From NCBI GenBank assembly GCA_031292465.1, contig JARLHB010000190.1:1-5530 (forward strand): a DNA stretch of 5,530 bases, in the 5' to 3' direction. Of this stretch, positions 4,622 through 5,530 are shown piece by piece. The DNA comes from Ignavibacteriaceae bacterium. GTDB lineage: Bacteria; Bacteroidota; Ignavibacteria; Ignavibacteriales; Ignavibacteriaceae. Positions within the stretch are counted from its first letter, which is position 1. Each line of letters starts with the position of its first letter. The translations under genes and the position numbers were made by a program. Below the pieces are notes generated by a model. That model was not told where the DNA came from, ran no database searches, and saw only the letters and a list, made by a program, of their open reading frames with translations.

Positions 4622-5530
4622 ATGCCTAAAAGATTAACGATATTTGCGCTTGGCGGTAATGAGGTAGCTCCTACGGGAAGAACTGACCCGCAGACAGGTA
4701 AGCTTGTTATGCCGGATTTAGCCGAGCAATGGCAGCGTACTGCGGAAACCTGTAAACTGCTTGCTGAAATAATAAAAGAAAATCCTGATGATTATTATAT
4801 TGTAACTCATGGAAACGGCCCGCAGGTGGGAAATTTGATGTTAAAAGAGGACGGCTATTTTCATAAAAACAATTCCGTACCGCTTGATGTATGCGATGCG
4901 GATACGCAGGGTTCTATGGGTTATATGCTTTCCCAATTGACAAATAGCCTGAAGTTTCTTGGCGTTAACCGTATAGCAGCAGAAACAATAACGCGCGTTG
5001 TTGTTGATAAAGCCGATCCTGATTTTTTTAATCCTGTAAAATATATAGGCCCGTCATATTCAAAAGATGAAGCGCTTAAAAAGCAGTCCGAAGACAACCA
5101 TAAGATGAAGTTTTACAAGATGAACGGAAATAATATTGAGCTCTGGCGCTGGGTAGTGCCTTCCCCCCGCCCGATAGACATTATTGAAATAGACCTAATA
5201 GAAAATAATATGCGCTCCGGCGTTATACCCATTGCAGTCGGCGGAGGTGGAATTCCTGTTGCTAAAGTTATTCCTGAAATATTCGGCGGCGAAGAAATAT
5301 ACAGGTGCAGTTTCGATATAACATATAAAAGAGAATATAATCCGGCAAATAAACCCGCCGATATTTATGCTGGAGTTGAGGCTGTGGTTGATAAAGATCT
5401 GGCTTCTGCCCTGCTTGGCAGGATGTTGATAGAACGCGCAAAATCCCGGGGAGAAAATTTAGAGGCGCAGTTTATTATTTTTACAGATGTTGACGGCGTT
5501 AAGCTTAATTATCAAAAGCCAGATCAAAAA
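4622..5530 (+). CDS. arcC: Carbamate kinase (ArcC-like), C-terminus beyond the window
   Basis: Carbamate kinase converts carbamoyl phosphate and ADP to carbamate and ATP, the ATP-yielding last step of arginine deiminase, agmatine or allantoin breakdown; it can run in reverse. The first 303 codons are open to the window edge. Amino-acid-kinase motifs are FALGGN (8-13), VTHGNGPQVGN (61-71), PLDVCDADTQGSMGYMLSQL (87-106), VVVDKADPDFFNP (126-138), YIGPSY (141-146), VPSPRPIDI (179-187), GGGGIPV (207-213), VEAVVDKD (252-259) and FTDVDGVKLNY (287-297). Compared with Enterococcus ArcC (about 310 residues in total), there are about 65 more residues up to this point, mainly an insertion of about 37 residues (214-250) before the conserved VEAV(V/I)DKD segment and a longer N-terminal region (14-50). 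The complete protein would be near 370 residues. The ATG at 4622 begins at the family's usual start but has only a weak SD (AAAAG). It is divergent from the Lrp-type regulator. The family call is firm; the pathway is unknown because no arcA or argF is in view. Confidence 0.93.
   Translation, partial: MPKRLTIFALGGNEVAPTGRTDPQTGKLVMPDLAEQWQRTAETCKLLAEIIKENPDDYYIVTHGNGPQVGNLMLKEDGYFHKNNSVPLDVCDADTQGSMGYMLSQLTNSLKFLGVNRIAAETITRVVVDKADPDFFNPVKYIGPSYSKDEALKKQSEDNHKMKFYKMNGNNIELWRWVVPSPRPIDIIEIDLIENNMRSGVIPIAVGGGGIPVAKVIPEIFGGEEIYRCSFDITYKREYNPANKPADIYAGVEAVVDKDLASALLGRMLIERAKSRGENLEAQFIIFTDVDGVKLNYQKPDQK

Overview
The window is AT-rich bacterial DNA, most likely from the Bacteroidota/Chlorobiota (Ignavibacteria-like) part of the tree. 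This rests on protein style and AT-rich spacers only, so it is a weak assignment. Five genes lie on the minus strand and one on the plus strand. The two edge genes, cydB and the carbamate kinase, are cut off by the window.

Left block (1-1785, minus): cydA and the first 57 codons of cydB form a tight operon for cytochrome bd quinol oxidase, a high-affinity terminal oxidase of the cytoplasmic membrane. CydA is the short Q-loop form and has substitutions at two positions tied to quinol/heme b558 chemistry in E. coli. Upstream lies a perfect 18-bp inverted repeat (1683-1700) with the layout of a Rex or Crp/Fnr-family operator, which fits redox or oxygen control of cydAB.

Middle block (1786-2715): a small single-domain STAS protein (anti-sigma-factor antagonist type) is followed by about 220 bp of unassigned spacer. 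Next comes the most unusual object in the window, a 350-bp element (2366-2715) that is an imperfect inverted repeat of itself from end to end. It has 15-bp perfect outer ends, a second perfect 15-bp pair just inside, a central 36-bp near-perfect palindrome, and two small hairpins at mirrored positions that differ by a compensatory base-pair change. It has no recognisable protein gene and looks like a MITE or large cruciform-forming repeat. Its right end supplies the stop codon of hisC.

Right block (2710-5530): a HisC-type aminotransferase and an Lrp/AsnC-family regulator lie in one minus-strand direction, separated by 77 bp containing a hairpin. A carbamate kinase runs divergently from the regulator on the plus strand. 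The 281-bp divergent spacer is very AT-rich and has four short palindromes directly upstream of the regulator, a plausible autoregulatory site. Together these genes suggest amino-acid or nitrogen metabolism under Lrp-type control, but the link between the regulator and its two neighbours is inferred from position only.
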